Notes: a model not told the origin generated them from the sequence alone. 34,450 nucleotides of DNA from Bacteroidaceae bacterium (GCA_024697785.1 JAILEU010000168.1:1-34450); one strand, 5' to 3'; counted from the first letter of the stretch, positions 7,449-15,361 are shown. Numbers and translations are program-made.

Positions 7449-8762
7449 ATGTCAAAACAGTACTTCCCCGAAGTGGGAAAAATCAAGTTTGAAGGAAAAG
7501 AGAGTAAGAACCCCCTGGCCTATCACTACTACGATGCCGACCGCGTCGTGATGGGCAAGAAGATGAGCGAATGGCTCAAGTTCGCCATGTGCTGGTGGCA
7601 CACCCTCTGCGCCGAGGGTGCCGACCAGTTCGGCCCCGGCACCAAGACGTTCCCCTGGAACGCAGCCAACGACCCCGTCCAGGCAGCGAAGGACAAGGCC
7701 GACGCCGGTTTCGAAATCATGCAGAAGCTCGGCATCGAGTACTACTGCTTCCACGACGTGGACCTCGTGCAGGAAGCTGCCACCGTCGAGGAATATGAGA
7801 AGAACCTCAAGGAGGTCGTGGCCTACCTGAAGCAGAAGCAGGCCGAGACAGGCATCAAGCTGCTGTGGGGCACAGCCAACGTATTCGGCAACAAGCGCTA
7901 CATGAACGGCGCCTCGACCAATCCCGACTTCGACGTCGTGGCCCGCGCCATCGTGCAGATCAAGAACGCCATCGACGCCACCATCGAGCTCGGCGGCACC
8001 AACTACGTCTTCTGGGGCGGACGCGAAGGCTACATGAGCCTCCTCAACACCGACCAGAAGCGCGAGAAAGAGCACATGGCCACCATGCTGCGCATGGCCC
8101 GCGACTACGCCCGCGCCAAGGGATTCACGGGCACCTTCCTCATCGAGCCCAAGCCCTGCGAGCCCAGCAAGCACCAGTATGACGTCGACACGGAGACCGT
8201 CATCGGCTTCCTCCGCGCCCACGGACTCGACAAGGACTTCAAGGTGAACATCGAGGTCAACCACGCCACCCTTGCCGGCCACACCTTCGAGCACGAGCTC
8301 GCCTGCGCCGTCGATGCCGGCATGCTCGGCTCCATCGACGCCAACCGCGGCGACTACCAGAACGGCTGGGACACCGACCAGTTCCCCATCGACAACTACG
8401 AGCTCACCCAGGCCATGATGCAGATCATCCGCAACGGAGGCTTCGGCAACGGCGGCACCAACTTCGATGCCAAGACACGCCGCAACAGCACCGACCTGGA
8501 GGACATCTTCATCGCCCACATCGCCGGCATGGACGTCATGGCCCGCGCCCTGCTCTCCGCTGCCGCCATCCTCGAAGAGAGCCCCCTGCCCAAGATGCTG
8601 AAGGAGCGCTATGCCAGCTTCGACAGCGGCGCAGGAAAGCTCTTCGAAGAGGGCAAGATGACGCTCGAAGAGGCCTACGCCTACGGCAAGAAGGTCGGCG
8701 AGCCGCGTCAGACCTCCGGCAAGCAGGAGCTCTACGAAGCCATCGTCGCCATGTACTGCTGA
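7449..8762 (+). CDS. xylA: Xylose isomerase
   Basis: A 437-residue class II xylose isomerase that interconverts D-xylose and D-xylulose with two divalent metals. Visible active-site parts are FHDVDL with H102 and D105, [16 protein letters not shown] (47-62), the [16 protein letters not shown] metal/lysine segment, [32 protein letters not shown] and [14 protein letters not shown]. It is second in the operon after xylB. Strong GC bias at third codon positions creates a 466-codon open frame on the opposite strand, which is a shadow. Two strong hairpins follow, so transcription probably ends before the insertion sequence. Confidence 0.97.
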   Translation: MSKQYFPEVGKIKFEGKESKNPLAYHYYDADRVVMGKKMSEWLKFAMCWWHTLCAEGADQFGPGTKTFPWNAANDPVQAAKDKADAGFEIMQKLGIEYYCFHDVDLVQEAATVEEYEKNLKEVVAYLKQKQAETGIKLLWGTANVFGNKRYMNGASTNPDFDVVARAIVQIKNAIDATIELGGTNYVFWGGREGYMSLLNTDQKREKEHMATMLRMARDYARAKGFTGTFLIEPKPCEPSKHQYDVDTETVIGFLRAHGLDKDFKVNIEVNHATLAGHTFEHELACAVDAGMLGSIDANRGDYQNGWDTDQFPIDNYELTQAMMQIIRNGGFGNGGTNFDAKTRRNSTDLEDIFIAHIAGMDVMARALLSAAAILEESPLPKMLKERYASFDSGAGKLFEEGKMTLEEAYAYGKKVGEPRQTSGKQELYEAIVAMYC

Positions 8763-8837
8763 CCCCCCGTCGCGGCGTCCATCTCCCCGCCTGCCCCATG
8801 CCATACCGGCCGGCAAGCGCATGTGACCGCCTGACCA

Positions 8838-8872
8838 GAAGAGGAAGCCCATCAGAGATAGGCTTCCTCTTC
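8838..8872 (+). terminator. Hairpin terminator after xylA
   Basis: Perfect 12-bp stem GAAGAGGAAGCC / GGCTTCCTCTTC with an 11-base loop, followed by ATTTTCTT. It is 76 bases past the xylA stop. Confidence 0.75.
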
Positions 8873-8883
8873 ATTTTCTTATA

Positions 8884-8909
8884 AGGGTGTGCCAAGATAG
8901 GCACACCCT
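8884..8909. terminator. Second hairpin after xylA
   Basis: Perfect 10-bp stem AGGGTGTGCC / GGCACACCCT around a 6-base loop, 11 bases after the first hairpin. The downstream T-run is weak, so it may be a reinforcing or bidirectional terminator. Confidence 0.55.
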
Positions 8910-8957
8910 CTACCTTTTCCTCGTTGCGAGGCTCCACCCGCATGTCGGAAGGTGCTT

Positions 8958-8989
8958 AATGTCACAATGTCACAAAGTCACAATGTCAC
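8958..8989 (+). repeat. 8-bp tandem repeat, four units
   Basis: Four head-to-tail units of AATGTCAC (the third is AAAGTCAC), 20 bases before the left end of the insertion sequence. No other function is visible. Confidence 0.85.
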
Positions 8990-9008
8990 ATTTCGGCGGC
9001 CTGTACTA

Positions 9009-9102
9009 CCCTGAAAAAAGTTGAATGTTTTTTACCTTAACCCTGCCATAGGTTGAATGCTTGTTGCGTACCTTACTCCTTATCCCTGGCAGAAGTTGAA
9101 TG
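9009..9102 (+). repeat. Triplicated end motif of the insertion sequence
   Basis: Three copies of a 19-bp pattern, CCCTG-N6-GTTGAATG, lie at 9009-9027, 9041-9059 and 9084-9102. The first is the terminal repeat, while the other two are internal and the third overlaps the end of orfB. Only one copy is seen at the other end. They look like transposase-binding sites. Confidence 0.7.
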
Positions 9103-10218
9103 ATTCTCTCTAAACCCTTGTTTTTGTTGAATAGGCTCCGCGGAAAGCCGTTCAATCATATTCAGGGTTTGCGGTGCAAAGGTACATGCTCCTTCTTGGA
9201 TTTCCAAGTATTCGAGGTACTTTTCTCTGTAGCTGATCCACTTTCTCTGTATTTTACCTGTACATGATGCTGCCTGACGAGGTGTCATGTTGTTCAGCGA
9301 CATGTGCGGACGTTCGTTGTTATAGAAGGCCACAGCCTTTTCCATAGCCCTTCTTACTTCGCCTATAGAGTGGAATCTGATGTCCTTGAGCAGTTCGTTT
9401 TTGACGGTGTTGTTCTGGCGCTCCGCTACTGCATTGTCTTTAGGGTCTCCGCTCTCCGTCATGCTGATTTTGATGCCTGCTTCTATGAGCAGCGATGTAT
9501 ATGCAGCACTGACATACTGGATGCCTCTGTCTGAATGGTGGATGAGATTGATGACCTCATTTGGATCAAGCGTATCAAGTGCCTTCATGAGACACTCCAC
9601 GCTGCACCAGGCTTCCATCGTCTCGCCCACATACCAGCTGATTATCTCCTTGGTATAGCAGTCTGTTATCATCGAGAGGTAGCAGAAGATGTAGCTGCCG
9701 TCTGGTAGCCAGATAGGGATATAGGTGATATCCGTCACCCAGACCTGGTTCTTGCGTATCGGTATGAGATCCTTTACCAGATTCGGATACGTAGGGAGTC
9801 CGTGGGTGGAGTCCGTTGTACGAGGACGTCGCCTGGGAATCCTTACGTTCAGGCCGTTACGGGCTATTATCGCCTCCATCTTATCACGCCCCACCATATA
9901 TTCGTAGTCGGCTCCAAAACGCTCGCGATACATGTAGTGAAGCTTCTCTCCGCCAATACCGGGATCCAGCTGGCGTATATCCTTAACGAACTGGACAACC
10001 ATCTCTTCCCTCAGCCGTTGCTTGCCTAACGTGTCCCTGTACTGATAATATGCCTGCCAGCTCTTGCCAAACAGCCGGCAGAGAAGGCCCATGGTCTGGC
10101 CCTTGACCTTCTCTGCGGCAAGCTTTGTTACTGTTTGGCGCCAGCTTTTTTTCTGATTGGAATGTTGAACATTTTTTCGGCTTCGTCTATCATCACATCC
10201 TTGGCGTGATTCATCCAC
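9073..10218 (-). CDS. IS3-family transposase OrfB (DDE integrase domain)
   Basis: Catalytic subunit of the IS3-type transposase. The DDE core shows WVTDITYIP (first Asp), LIHHSDRGIQYVS (second Asp) and DPKDNAVAERQNNTVKNELL (Glu), followed by the typical NNERPHMSLNNMTPRQA. An HTH_21-like region (YRERFGADYEYMVGRDKMEAIIARNGL) precedes it. The reading frame is open from 10218, but this part overlaps orfA out of frame. The protein is probably made only as an OrfA-OrfB fusion by -1 slippage at the A7 run (10146-10152), giving ...KKSWRQTVTK. All catalytic residues are present, so the element may be active. Confidence 0.93.
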   Translation of the reverse strand: MDESRQGCDDRRSRKNVQHSNQKKSWRQTVTKLAAEKVKGQTMGLLCRLFGKSWQAYYQYRDTLGKQRLREEMVVQFVKDIRQLDPGIGGEKLHYMYRERFGADYEYMVGRDKMEAIIARNGLNVRIPRRRPRTTDSTHGLPTYPNLVKDLIPIRKNQVWVTDITYIPIWLPDGSYIFCYLSMITDCYTKEIISWYVGETMEAWCSVECLMKALDTLDPNEVINLIHHSDRGIQYVSAAYTSLLIEAGIKISMTESGDPKDNAVAERQNNTVKNELLKDIRFHSIGEVRRAMEKAVAFYNNERPHMSLNNMTPRQAASCTGKIQRKWISYREKYLEYLEIQEGACTFAPQTLNMIERLSAEPIQQKQGFRENHSTSARDKE

Positions 10219-10583
10219 TCGGCCATCTTTAACGCTTCCGCCAAACGCTTGTTCTCTTCCCTGAGACGGGCCAGTTCTTCGGCCTCACTCTCCACTGGTT
10301 TCTGACTCTTCTTAGACATATTAGACGGATTTGGTTTGACATCGGAAGTGCCTTGATTCCTATTCTCAGGCACCTTCCCGTCTGCAAAGGTACTAATCCA
10401 CCTGTAAATTGTACGTCTGCTTACGTCAAAATCTGCGCATAATTGCTCAATTGGGACGTGATTTAACAAATGAGCCTTAACAATCATGCGAGTTTCCTCT
10501 AAAGACTTGTGTCTCTTGAAACTTTTGTGTTTAAGTGCAAGTTCTTGCAACTCCAACAAATCTGAATCTTCGTTTTTCTCCAT
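10128..10583 (-). CDS. IS3-family transposase OrfA (helix-turn-helix)
   Basis: A 151-residue DNA-binding subunit when started at the ATG at 10583 (MEKNEDSDLL); a TTG at 10607 inside the terminal repeat would add eight residues. The HTH is VPIEQLCADFDVSRRTIYRWISTF. A leucine-zipper-like helix (EAEELARLREENKRLAEALK) follows for multimerisation. It ends RKKAGAKQ just past the slippery A7, so OrfA alone is the default product and the fusion transposase is the rare one. Confidence 0.9.
   Translation of the reverse strand: MEKNEDSDLLELQELALKHKSFKRHKSLEETRMIVKAHLLNHVPIEQLCADFDVSRRTIYRWISTFADGKVPENRNQGTSDVKPNPSNMSKKSQKPVESEAEELARLREENKRLAEALKMAEWMNHAKDVMIDEAEKMFNIPIRKKAGAKQ
10146..10152 (-). promoter_or_regulatory. 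Programmed -1 frameshift site (A7) between orfA and orfB
   Basis: Read on the minus strand, the OrfA codons AGA AAA AAA GCT contain a run of seven A. Slipping back one base gives AAA AAA AGC TGG, which is exactly the OrfB frame (KKSW). The OrfA stop lies 16 bases beyond the run. Confidence 0.75.
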
Positions 10584-10619
10584 TTTAAAACGTTGGTTTT
10601 GATTCAACGTTTTTCAGGG

Positions 10620-10761
10620 CAAGACAAACTTCATTTTCTGGCTTTTCCGTGCGGTTTGCACGATCAGGGCGGAGATGATGTGTGCCTGAATATGCCCAGG
10701 GCGTTAATGGGTTTTTTGCGGATAATCATGCTTTTATCCAACTTTTTTGCGGATAATCATG
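10620..10761. repeat. Degenerate palindromic array, locus 5, with two 'B' end boxes
   Basis: About 10666-10710 matches the locus 4 text (GATGATGTGTGCCTGAATA..., CCCAGGGCGTT) but lacks its inverted half. Box 'B' (TTTTTTGCGGATAATCATG) occurs twice, at about 10712-10730 and 10743-10761. A -7-like TACTTTTG lies at 10805-10812 ahead of the symporter gene, without a matching -33. No gene lies between 10620 and 10852. Confidence 0.7.
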
Positions 10762-10852
10762 AAAAAAAGAAAGAAAAAATGGGCTGTATGTTGGATTTTT
10801 ATACTACTTTTGCCCCAGATTTTTCAAATTAATAAAAAAGGTATTAGGTTTT

Positions 10853-12430
10853 ATGATCGTAAAGATTGTTCTACTGTTGGTGTTCTTCGCCGTGATGATC
10901 GGCGTGGGATGGTATTGTCGCAAGAGTGCGGCGGGTGTGCAGGGCTTTGTGCTGGGCGGCCGGAACGTGGGCTCGTGGCTCACGGCGTTTGCGTTTGGCA
11001 CGTCGTATTTCTCGGCTGTCATCTTCGTGGGCTATGCCGGTCAGTTCGGCTGGAAGTACGGTATGTCCGCCACGTGGATCGGACTGGGTAATGCGCTGAT
11101 CGGGTCGCTGCTGGCGTGGCGCATCCTGGGCCGGCGGACGAGGCTGATGACGCAGTATCTGCAGAGTGCCACCATGCCCGACTTCTTCGGGCAGCGCTTC
11201 GGCTCGACGGCGCTGAAGGTGGCGGCCTCGGTCATCGTCTTCATCTTCCTCGTTCCTTACACGGCATCGCTTTACAACGGCCTCTCGCGCCTCTTCGGCA
11301 TGGCCTTCGGCATCGACTACACGTGGTGTGTCGTCGGTATGGCTGTGCTGACGGGTGCCTACGTGTGGCTGGGCGGCTACATGGCTACGGCGGTCAACGA
11401 CTTCATCCAGGGCCTCATCATGCTGGTGGGCATTGTGGCTGTGGTGGCTGCTGTGCTGAACGGCAACGGCGGGTTCACGGAGGCCATCAACCGCCTCTCG
11501 CAAATCCCCTCCGAGGCTGCCCCGACATTGAACGGCGCGTTCACCTCGTTCCTCGGCCCTCAGCCCCTGTGGCTGCTGGGCGTGGTGCTGTTGACGTCAC
11601 TGGGCACGTGGGGCCTGCCCCAGATGGTGGGCAAGTTCTACGCCATCCGCGACGAGGCTGCCATCCGCAAGGGCACGTTCATCTCGACGTTCTTCGCCAT
11701 CATCGTGGCTGGAGGGTGCTACTTCCTGGGTGGTTTCGGCCGGCTGTATGCGCCTGTCATTGAATATACTGCTTCGGGTACGCCCATCTACGACAGCATC
11801 ATTCCCTCCATGCTGGCCTCGCTGCCCGACGTGATGATCGGCGTGGTCATCATCCTGGTGCTCTCGGCTTCTATGTCCACGCTCTCGTCGCTGGTGCTGA
11901 CGTCGGGTTCCACGCTGACGCTCGACATCATCAAACCCGCCGTATCGCGCGGGGGAAAGACGATGAAGGAACATTCGCAGCTGCTCTGCATCCGTCTGCT
12001 GGTGCTGTTCTTTATCGTCGTTTCCAGCGTGCTGGCTATCGTTCAGGCGAAGAGTTCCGTCACCTTCATTGCCCAGCTGATGGGTATATCGTGGGGAGCC
12101 TTGGCTGGCGCCTTCCTTGCCCCGTTCCTCTACGGGCTCTATTGGAAGCGCACCACTCCCGCTGCCGTCTGGGCAAGCTTTATTGTGGGCGTGGGCGTCA
12201 TGTGCGGCTGTATGTACGGCACCTTCACGCACCATACGTTCATCAGCCCCTTCCTGTCGTCGCCCATCAACGCCGGTGTGCTGGCCATGCTGCTCGGATT
12301 GGTCGTCGTTCCCCTTGTGAGCGCCTTCACACGCGTCAGGAATAAGGAAGCCGTCCGTGGCATGTTCCAATGCTACGAGCGTACCGTCACCGTCCGCGCC
12401 TCCACATCGCTGAAGGAAGAAGAGGAATAA
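10853..12430 (+). CDS. Sodium:solute symporter family (SSS/SLC5) transporter
   Basis: A 525-residue inner-membrane protein with about 13 hydrophobic segments. It has family features near the N-terminus (VLGGRNVGSWLTAFAFGTSYFSAVIFVGYAG) and in the middle (GTWGLPQMVGKFYAIRDE, followed by SASMSTLSSLVLTSGSTL). Such proteins couple Na+ entry to uptake of sugars, proline, pantothenate and other solutes. The substrate cannot be read here. Location after xylBA makes a pentose plausible, but an insertion sequence and two hairpins now separate them. The start ATG follows TTAGGTTTT, with no clear Shine-Dalgarno, which is usual in Bacteroidetes. Confidence 0.9.
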   Translation: MIVKIVLLLVFFAVMIGVGWYCRKSAAGVQGFVLGGRNVGSWLTAFAFGTSYFSAVIFVGYAGQFGWKYGMSATWIGLGNALIGSLLAWRILGRRTRLMTQYLQSATMPDFFGQRFGSTALKVAASVIVFIFLVPYTASLYNGLSRLFGMAFGIDYTWCVVGMAVLTGAYVWLGGYMATAVNDFIQGLIMLVGIVAVVAAVLNGNGGFTEAINRLSQIPSEAAPTLNGAFTSFLGPQPLWLLGVVLLTSLGTWGLPQMVGKFYAIRDEAAIRKGTFISTFFAIIVAGGCYFLGGFGRLYAPVIEYTASGTPIYDSIIPSMLASLPDVMIGVVIILVLSASMSTLSSLVLTSGSTLTLDIIKPAVSRGGKTMKEHSQLLCIRLLVLFFIVVSSVLAIVQAKSSVTFIAQLMGISWGALAGAFLAPFLYGLYWKRTTPAAVWASFIVGVGVMCGCMYGTFTHHTFISPFLSSPINAGVLAMLLGLVVVPLVSAFTRVRNKEAVRGMFQCYERTVTVRASTSLKEEEE

Positions 12431-12436
12431 TATTAT

Positions 12437-12635
12437 AATGAAGAATGAAAAATGAAGAATGAAGAATAAATAGCCCTATTGAATGAAGAATGAAAAATGA
12501 AGAATGAAGAATAAATAGCTTTGACAGCGGAAACGCCGTCAGAGGAAAGGGAACTTTGTATACAGGACATTTTATTTTTCATTTTTCATTTTTCATTTTT
12601 CATTAAAAAAAGTTCTTCATTTTTCATTCTTCATT
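12437..12635. repeat. Hairpin-forming interspersed repeat, copy 1
   Basis: A full copy at 12482-12635 (154 bp) is preceded by an extra left arm at 12437-12474. The left arm is built of AATGAAGA/AATGAAAA words and the right arm of their complements (TTTTTCATT, TTCTTCATT), so the element can fold into a long stem. The core is unique and contains GACAGCGGAAACGCCGTC, a small stem with a GAAA tetraloop. The same element recurs at 15752-15905 with three differences. Between 12636 and 12706 I see no gene. Confidence 0.9.
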
Positions 12636-12706
12636 AAAAAAGTCCATTTCGTTAAATAAACGTAAGAAATAATTGGGCAGAACGCTGTAAATCAGCATTG
12701 CTTTCT

Positions 12707-12731
12707 ACGGGAAAGTAACTAACGTTCCCGT
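12707..12731 (+). promoter_or_regulatory. Candidate HxlR operator: 25-bp near-palindrome
   Basis: Outer arms ACGGGAA (12707-12713) and TTCCCGT (12725-12731) are perfect complements, and the inner GTAACTAAC is partly symmetric about C12719. It ends 7 bases before the -33 element of the peptide operon, where a regulator could control RNA polymerase. That the operon's own HxlR binds here is inference. Confidence 0.55.
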
Positions 12732-12738
12732 CAGTTCA

Positions 12739-12768
12739 TTGTCAGCCGGAAAAAAAACCGTAGCTTTG
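12739..12768 (+). promoter_or_regulatory. Promoter of the ACGX peptide operon
   Basis: TTG (12739-12741), 19 bases, TAGCTTTG (12761-12768), matching the Bacteroidetes -33/-7 pattern. The leader to the first ATG is about 50 bases and contains an imperfect GGTTACC / GGTAATC dyad (12773-12792). Confidence 0.7.
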
Positions 12769-12824
12769 CGGCGGTTACCATATAAGGGTAATCATCACGT
12801 ATAATCTTCAAAAACTTAATCAGT

Positions 12825-13037
12825 ATGAAAAGAATGGATTTCGGTTTTGCGCACAGCGCACAGGGAATGTTGAAACAGAGTGAAAAACCTGCCGCTTGCG
12901 GTGCTGCTTGTGGTGCGGGCGACAAACCCGCCGAGGAGAAACCCGCTGCTTGTGGTTCAGCTTGTGGCGCGGGCGACAAACCCGCCGAGGAGAAGCCAGC
13001 CGCCTGCGGCTCGGCCTGTGGTGCCGGCGAGAAATAA
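12825..13037 (+). CDS. ACGX-repeat Cys peptide, probable RiPP precursor
   Basis: A 70-residue peptide. Residues 1-20 (MKRMDFGFAHSAQGMLKQSE) form a possible leader. An 18-residue unit then repeats: KPAACGAACGAGDKPAEE, the same with Ser for the third Ala, and a shorter last copy ending GAGEK. Cysteines fall at 25/29, 43/47 and 61/65, each pair C-G-x-A-C. The next gene is a radical SAM/SPASM enzyme only 5 bases away, the usual layout for a ribosomally made, post-translationally modified peptide. It matches the pairing that, as I recall, NCBI names the 'ACGX system'; its product chemistry is, to my knowledge, undescribed. No signal peptide, and no protease or exporter in the operon. Confidence 0.85.
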   Translation: MKRMDFGFAHSAQGMLKQSEKPAACGAACGAGDKPAEEKPAACGSACGAGDKPAEEKPAACGSACGAGEK

Positions 13038-13042
13038 GCCAG

Positions 13043-14071
13043 ATGGGCTATTTCGCCTTTCAATGGCATATCACAGACGAGTGCGACCAGCGTTGCAAGC
13101 ATTGCTACATCTTTGCTGAGGGGCATCCACAATTGGTGGAAATGCCGTGGGAGAGGTTAGTGGCTGTGCTTGCAAACGTGGAGCGGATGGCCGATAAGAT
13201 GGGGTGCCAGCCCTATTTGTACATAACAGGCGGTGACCCTATCTTACATTCGCGTTTCTGGGACTTTCTGGAGCTGGTGAACTCGAGGAACATCGCGTTT
13301 ACCATCATGGGCAACCCCTTCCATCTGTCAGACGAGGTGTGCCTGCGGATGAAGCAGTTGGGATGCCGTAAATACCAGCTCTCGCTCGACGGTCTGCGTG
13401 AGACGCACGACCGTTTCCGTAAGCCCGGCTCATACGACCGCACATTGGAGGCCATTGCCACCATTCGGAAAAGTGGCATGCATTGTGCCATCATGTCAAC
13501 CATATCAGCAGCCAACATCGATGAGATACCCCAGCTGATAGACGTGGTGGTGGAGCACAAGGCCGACATCTTTGCCTTCGGACGCTATTGCCCTACATCT
13601 GAAGACAGGGCACACATGGAGGCTTGGCACGTTGAGCCAGAGCAGTACCGGCTGTTTCTGGAGAAATGCTGGGCGAAATATGAGCAGTACAGGGACTCTG
13701 GAACCACGTTCAACCTGAAGGACCACCTCTGGACTCTTTTTCTTTATGAGAAAGGATTGTTCAAGATTCCTGAAGGTCTTGATGATGACACCATCTATGA
13801 TGGCTGCAACTGTGCGGGCTGCCACTTCACCATTTCTGCTGAAGGACGGCTGATGGCCTGCCGGCGGTTTGACAGCTATGTGGGTACAACGGACGAGGAG
13901 CTCTACGATGTCTGGTGTGGTCAGAAGATGGAGCTGTATCGCGGGCATGAAAAGTTCGAGAAATGTCGGGGGTGCGAGCTGTTGCGCTTCTGCCGCGGCT
14001 GTCCTGCCGTGGCTTTCGGATATGCCAAAGACTTTTATGCGCCTGACCCCCAGTGCTGGAAAGAAATATAA
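13043..14071 (+). CDS. Radical SAM/SPASM peptide maturase, ACGX system
   Basis: A 342-residue enzyme when started at the ATG at 13043, 5 bases after the peptide stop; earlier in-frame codons only read through the peptide gene and are not used. The radical SAM cluster motif is CDQRCKHC (C14, C18, C21), with ITGGDPILH (61-69) for SAM binding. The SPASM region has C255, C257, C260 and C273, then C308, C311, C317, C320 and C338, enough for two auxiliary 4Fe-4S clusters. The likely substrate is the adjacent Cys-repeat peptide; a thioether or other crosslink is possible but not shown. There is no N-terminal RRE leader-binding domain, since the protein begins almost at the radical SAM barrel. Confidence 0.9.
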   Translation: MGYFAFQWHITDECDQRCKHCYIFAEGHPQLVEMPWERLVAVLANVERMADKMGCQPYLYITGGDPILHSRFWDFLELVNSRNIAFTIMGNPFHLSDEVCLRMKQLGCRKYQLSLDGLRETHDRFRKPGSYDRTLEAIATIRKSGMHCAIMSTISAANIDEIPQLIDVVVEHKADIFAFGRYCPTSEDRAHMEAWHVEPEQYRLFLEKCWAKYEQYRDSGTTFNLKDHLWTLFLYEKGLFKIPEGLDDDTIYDGCNCAGCHFTISAEGRLMACRRFDSYVGTTDEELYDVWCGQKMELYRGHEKFEKCRGCELLRFCRGCPAVAFGYAKDFYAPDPQCWKEI

Positions 14072-14087
14072 TAATAGTTAACCATAA

Positions 14088-14384
14088 ATGAATACCCCTA
14101 TGATTCGATTGAATGCATTTTTCACCCTTAAAGAAGGCGTCAGCACCGATGATGTGCTGGCCATCACTAACGAACTCATCGCCAAGTCCCGTCAGGACGA
14201 GGGCAACAAAGGCTATGACTTGTTCCAAAGCACAACAGATCCTCGCGTCTTCATGTTCTGTGAGAGCTGGGAGAACGCCGAAGCTCTCGACAAACATTCG
14301 AAAGCACCTCACTTTACCAGTGCCGTCCCTGCTCTTGGAGCCTTGACTGCTGACGGACTGAAAATTGAGCGTTTTGAGAAATAA
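14088..14384 (+). CDS. Antibiotic biosynthesis monooxygenase (ABM/YgiN-like) family protein
   Basis: A 98-residue ferredoxin-like dimeric domain. It has RLNAFFTLKEGVSTDDVL, an early beta-alpha unit, NKGYDLFQSTTDPRVFMFCESWENAEALDKHSKAPHF with the typical 'E-x-W-x-x-x-x-x-x-x-H' run, and a final strand. Relatives include YgiN-type quinol monooxygenases and small cofactor-free oxygenases. It begins 16 bases after the radical SAM stop and 9 bases before the oxidoreductase, so it sits inside the operon. A role in quinone or electrophile handling fits the HxlR regulator; acting on the peptide is also possible. Confidence 0.85.
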   Translation: MNTPMIRLNAFFTLKEGVSTDDVLAITNELIAKSRQDEGNKGYDLFQSTTDPRVFMFCESWENAEALDKHSKAPHFTSAVPALGALTADGLKIERFEK

Positions 14385-14393
14385 TCTTCGGGT

Positions 14394-15356
14394 GTGAGGG
14401 CTGTCGTCTTAAACGGCTGCTGCAAAGCCGAAGATTTGCAGGTGACGCGTATCCCCGTTCCAGAAGTACGTAAAGGCTGGGTTTTGGTGAAGATACATGC
14501 CGCAGGATTGAACCACTCTGAGGCTATCCTGCGTATGTATGAGGCTGACAACGACTATATCAACACCCCTGTTGTTCCAGGCATAGAATGTGTGGGCGAG
14601 ATAGCCGATGCATCCGACTCTGGCTTTAAGAACGGAGACAGGGTGATGGCATTGATGGGCGGCATGGGTCGCTCATTCAATGGCAGTTATGCCGAGTATG
14701 CCCTGCTGCCGTCGAAGAATGTCTTTCGTGTTGACAGTACACTTGACTGGCTGTCGCTGGCTGCCATACCTGAAACGTACTACACCGCTTACGGCTCATT
14801 AACAGAATGTCTATTGCTTACTGCCGGTGACACGCTTCTGGTACGCGGAGCCACCAGCACCGTGGGGCAGGCAGCCATACAACTTGCAAAGGCTCTTGGA
14901 GCAACGGTCATCGGCGCCTGCCGCCACGATTCGTCATTTGACAGGTTGAAGGAAATAGGAGCCGACTATTGCGTCATCGATGACGGACATATCAGTGAGC
15001 AGCCTTTGCCAATCCGTCCCAACAAATTGCTTGAACTCGTTGGTCCAAAGACGCTGCGTGATTCTCTGCAAACGGCCTCGAAGCCAGGCTATGTCTGCAA
15101 TACCGGTATTCTCGGTAACCAGTTTACGGTAGAACACTTTGACCCCATCAAATATATTCCCAATGGCGTTTTCCTGACTGGATTCTTCTCCAACTATCCC
15201 ACACAAACAGCCGTCAGCAGCATGATGGAACTAATCATAAAAGGTGGTATCCGCCCGTTATACAACAGCGTATTTACCTTGGATGAGATAGCCGAAGCCC
15301 ACAAGTTATTAGAATTTGGAGGTGCCGGTGGAAAAATCATCCTGAAAATGAACTGA
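14394..15356 (+). CDS. MDR-family NADPH:quinone oxidoreductase-like protein
   Basis: A 320-residue medium-chain dehydrogenase/reductase starting at GTG (14394), 9 bases after the ABM gene. It has a GroES-like N-terminus (VLVKIHAAGLNHSEAILR, PVVPGIECVGEIAD) and a Rossmann fold with LLVRGATSTVGQAAIQLAKALGATVIG. The zinc-binding Cys/His set of alcohol dehydrogenases is absent, which points to quinone or enone reductases. It may use NADPH to reduce reactive carbonyls or quinones. Neighbours are an ABM monooxygenase and an HxlR regulator, a common detoxification grouping. Confidence 0.88.
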   Translation: MRAVVLNGCCKAEDLQVTRIPVPEVRKGWVLVKIHAAGLNHSEAILRMYEADNDYINTPVVPGIECVGEIADASDSGFKNGDRVMALMGGMGRSFNGSYAEYALLPSKNVFRVDSTLDWLSLAAIPETYYTAYGSLTECLLLTAGDTLLVRGATSTVGQAAIQLAKALGATVIGACRHDSSFDRLKEIGADYCVIDDGHISEQPLPIRPNKLLELVGPKTLRDSLQTASKPGYVCNTGILGNQFTVEHFDPIKYIPNGVFLTGFFSNYPTQTAVSSMMELIIKGGIRPLYNSVFTLDEIAEAHKLLEFGGAGGKIILKMN

Positions 15357-15361
15357 AGCTT

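Larger units (their letters stand above)
9009..10619 (-). mobile_element. IS3-family insertion sequence, about 1.6 kb
   Basis: Bounded by 18-bp imperfect inverted repeats: CCCTGAAAAAAGTTGAAT at 9009-9026, and the complement of CCCTGAAAAACGTTGAAT at 10602-10619 (one mismatch). It carries orfA and orfB, read leftwards and overlapping in a -1 frame. I found no convincing target-site duplication. Right of it lies remnant palindromic-array DNA, so it may have entered such an array. Its base composition is lower in GC than the neighbouring xyl genes, which suggests transfer. Confidence 0.88.

Noticed and set aside
7452-8852. A 466-codon open frame antisense to xylA
   Set aside because: It mirrors the GC-biased third positions of xylA, has Val/Ala/Gly/Asp-rich low-complexity text and no domain; xylA is certain on the other strand.
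9005-10624. Target-site duplication of the insertion sequence
   Set aside because: Flanks at the inverted-repeat ends (ACTA left, CAAG right) do not match for any plausible choice of end base.
12896-13042. Upstream in-frame extension of the radical SAM gene
   Set aside because: It would translate the peptide gene in another frame (Arg/Trp/Cys-rich nonsense); the ATG at 13043 gives the normal family N-terminus.
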